The notes under the pieces are model-generated. The model saw only the letters and a program-made list of their open reading frames with translations. It had not been told where the DNA came from and did no database searches. DNA of 64,000 bases from Neptuniibacter halophilus (lineage in GTDB: Bacteria; Pseudomonadota; Gammaproteobacteria; Pseudomonadales; Balneatricaceae), in NCBI RefSeq assembly GCF_030295765.1, contig NZ_AP027292.1:1922001-1986000 (forward strand), in the 5' to 3' direction. Positions 62,283 through 64,000 of the stretch are shown piece after piece. The stretch's first letter is position 1, and every line of letters begins with the position of its first letter. The position numbers were made by a program, and so were the translations under genes.

Positions 62283-63307
62283 CTTTGCGGCAGCCATTTG
62301 TGCAGGGATTCGAGGGCCATCTCCGGGGTGATATCGATCAGGCTCTGATGATAGCCCTGGTCCGCATCGCCCTTGCGGATTTTATGGAAGCCTTCAATCA
62401 GACGGATCACTTCGGCCTGTTCGGACAACGGCGGGGTGAAATCCGGGCTGGTAGGGCCATAGAGCGCTACCAGCGGCGTATTCACTGCGGCGGCAATGTG
62501 CATCAGCCCCGAGTCGTTGCTGACGGCGGCCTGACAGGCTGCGATCAGATCGATCGCCTGCGGCAGGCTGGTCTCACCCGCCAGATTGCGGCAGTGGGCG
62601 CGTTGTCCGGGCTTCAGTTGGGCGATGATCTGTTCGGCTACCGGTCGATCTTTAGGTGAACCGAAAATCCAGATCTGCAGCCCCTGATCGATCAGCTTGC
62701 GGGCCAGCGCTGCGTAGTGGTAATCCGGCCAGCGTTTAGCCGGGCCAAACTCGGCCCCGGGACAAAAGGCCACAGCCGCTGTGTCGTCGAGACTGAACTG
62801 TGTCCGGGCAGCGGCCTGCGCTTCTGCGTCGACCCGCAACTGTGGCGGCAGAATCTCGGCACGGGACAGAGCCGGGGCGCCAGCGGGGCAGGCCAGTGCG
62901 ACATAGCGCTGTACCATCAGTGGAAAGGCTTGTTTATCCAGCCGGCGCCGGTCATTCAGCAGGCCATAGCGCATTTCACCATGCCAGCCGGTTCGCAGTG
63001 GAATGTGGGCAAACCAGGGGATCAATGCAGATTTCAGTGAGTTGGGCAGAACAAAGGCCTGTTGATAGCCGGTGCTTTCCAGTTCGGCAGCAACGGCCTT
63101 ACGCACACCCCACTGCAGGCTGCCATGGCCTACAGGCATGGCGATCGCCTGATTGACTTCCGGCATCCGCGCCAGTACTGAGCGGCACCAGTCCGGTGCG
63201 AGCACATCGATTTCGCGCTCCGGGTTCTGCTGCTTCAGGTGGCGGTAGAGCGACTGGCTCATCAGCATATCGCCCACCCAGGATGGGCCGATAATCAGTG
63301 TTTTCAC
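62279..63307 (-). CDS. waaF: LPS heptosyltransferase II (WaaF)
   Basis: A 342-residue GT9 enzyme that adds the second heptose. It begins KTLIIGPSWVGDMLMSQSLY, has DVLAPDWC, and shows NDSGLMHIAAA and YGPTSPDFTPP late. The GTG at 63307 is chosen because AGGA lies 6 bases upstream and homologues start here; the ATG six codons upstream is less likely. It is coupled to waaC downstream and lies 33 bases after the truncated transferase gene. Confidence 0.92.
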   Translation of the reverse strand: MKTLIIGPSWVGDMLMSQSLYRHLKQQNPEREIDVLAPDWCRSVLARMPEVNQAIAMPVGHGSLQWGVRKAVAAELESTGYQQAFVLPNSLKSALIPWFAHIPLRTGWHGEMRYGLLNDRRRLDKQAFPLMVQRYVALACPAGAPALSRAEILPPQLRVDAEAQAAARTQFSLDDTAAVAFCPGAEFGPAKRWPDYHYAALARKLIDQGLQIWIFGSPKDRPVAEQIIAQLKPGQRAHCRNLAGETSLPQAIDLIAACQAAVSNDSGLMHIAAAVNTPLVALYGPTSPDFTPPLSEQAEVIRLIEGFHKIRKGDADQGYHQSLIDITPEMALESLHKWLPQR

Positions 63308-63340
63308 GCGATTTCCTGTTGCCATGGATAAGTCGTCATT

Positions 63341-64000
63341 CTACTGCGCTTCGGTGGTGGGGGTTAAGCGTCGTTCAAAATAATCCCGGTAGCGCTGATC
63401 CAGCTCTGCATAGGGGATGATGCTCTGGCCATCCTGCAGGGTCGCACTCTGGCGGTCAAAGTCCACATGAATATACCCGAGATCCGGGAACACCAGCACG
63501 GCGTTAGGCTCATTGTGCAGGGTCTTCATGTACGCTGAAACCACCCGCAGGCGCTCGGGATCGATCGGCTGGCGCAGACTGACCCCGTTAATTTCGGAGA
63601 TCGGTTCTATCTGCATCAGATCGAGGATGGTGGCAAATATATCTGCCTGGCTCACCGGGCTGTTAATGTTATCGGGCAGGGCGTTCAGCGCAGACTTCGG
63701 CGGGAACACCATCAGGGCATTGTGGATAACACCGGAGCTGTAACCCCGGTTGAACTGGGTTTTGTTCTTCGAGATATCCTGACCGTGGTCGCTGGAGAAG
63801 AAGACCCAGGCTTCCGGGTCATGGGCCCGTACACCTTCAACCAGCCGCTGCAGGTAGAGATCGGTGTAAAGCACGGTATTGTCGTAGGCGTTGATGTCAT
63901 TTTCATCCAGCTCTGGCAGGAACTGCTTTATGGACGCCGGTGAATGGGTGGTATAGGGGTAGTGACTGCCGTTCATCTGGGTGACCAGCATCAACGGCGC
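63341..64000 (-). CDS. Sulfatase-fold phosphoethanolamine transferase, C-terminal part
   Basis: The gene runs off the right end of the window, so the N-terminal half is absent. The visible 219 residues read MLVTQMNGSHYPYT, then WVFFSSDHGQDIS and later FATILDLMQIEP, the pattern of the sulfatase/alkaline-phosphatase superfamily as in EptA/OpgE-type membrane transferases. It is upstream of the LPS genes, which fits lipid A or core decoration. The substrate cannot be told from the visible part. Confidence 0.8.
   Translation of the reverse strand, partial: APLMLVTQMNGSHYPYTTHSPASIKQFLPELDENDINAYDNTVLYTDLYLQRLVEGVRAHDPEAWVFFSSDHGQDISKNKTQFNRGYSSGVIHNALMVFPPKSALNALPDNINSPVSQADIFATILDLMQIEPISEINGVSLRQPIDPERLRVVSAYMKTLHNEPNAVLVFPDLGYIHVDFDRQSATLQDGQSIIPYAELDQRYRDYFERRLTPTTEAQ

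Overview
The window looks like a chromosomal segment of a marine-type gammaproteobacterium, most likely Oceanospirillales. This is inferred from the gene set: glnK-amtB, ubiK, comM, rep, cytochrome c5, LPS heptosyltransferases and many c-di-GMP genes. The taxon itself cannot be proven from this sequence. The core DNA is fairly GC-rich with compact genes; the central part is visibly more AT-rich, especially near its two ends.

Left core (1-10.8 kb): nitrogen sensing and ammonium uptake (glnK-amtB, with a candidate sigma-54 promoter), ubiK, two GGDEF/EAL proteins (one with both catalytic motifs lost but the I-site kept), comM, rep helicase, cytochrome c5, and a tRNA-Arg(CCG).

Integrated island (about 10.78-43.89 kb): a 23-bp direct repeat of the tRNA 3' end marks both ends, and a P4-type integrase lies at the far end. 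A 41-codon remnant of a different integrase sits directly next to the tRNA, so the site has been used more than once. The island has three parts. (1) A mobile/regulatory left arm (11-18 kb): ribbon-helix-helix and winged-helix proteins, a Cro/C1-type regulator, a YagK/YfjJ-type protein, two AlpA-like regulators, a second short tyrosine recombinase, RadC-like and DUF932 proteins. (2) A same-strand, eight-gene defence block (18-36.3 kb): hsdR-hsdM-hsdS, then a SIR2 protein, a NERD-nuclease/degenerate-helicase protein, a TPR-like protein, and an McrB-like ATPase with a DUF2357/PD-(D/E)XK partner. Most genes overlap or nearly touch. (3) A carbohydrate/radical-SAM cluster (36.7-42.4 kb): a radical SAM/SPASM-like enzyme, a GT29-like protein, a 1009-residue protein with three glycosyltransferase domains around a kinase-like domain, a GT2 enzyme, and a small ORF just upstream. 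Parts 2 and 3 are the best candidates for undescribed biology.

Right core (43.9-64 kb): two periplasmic solute-binding proteins, a Sel1-repeat protein, a flavin amine-oxidase-like protein, a glutathione peroxidase, small redox and membrane proteins, a compact pilin/ATPase locus, a cupin, a small lipoprotein, three more c-di-GMP proteins (HD-GYP, CACHE-PAS-GGDEF-EAL, CZB-GGDEF), a low-molecular-weight phosphatase, waaF-waaC, and a sulfatase-fold transferase cut by the window end.

All identifications rest on motifs and recognition of protein sequence; no database search was run.
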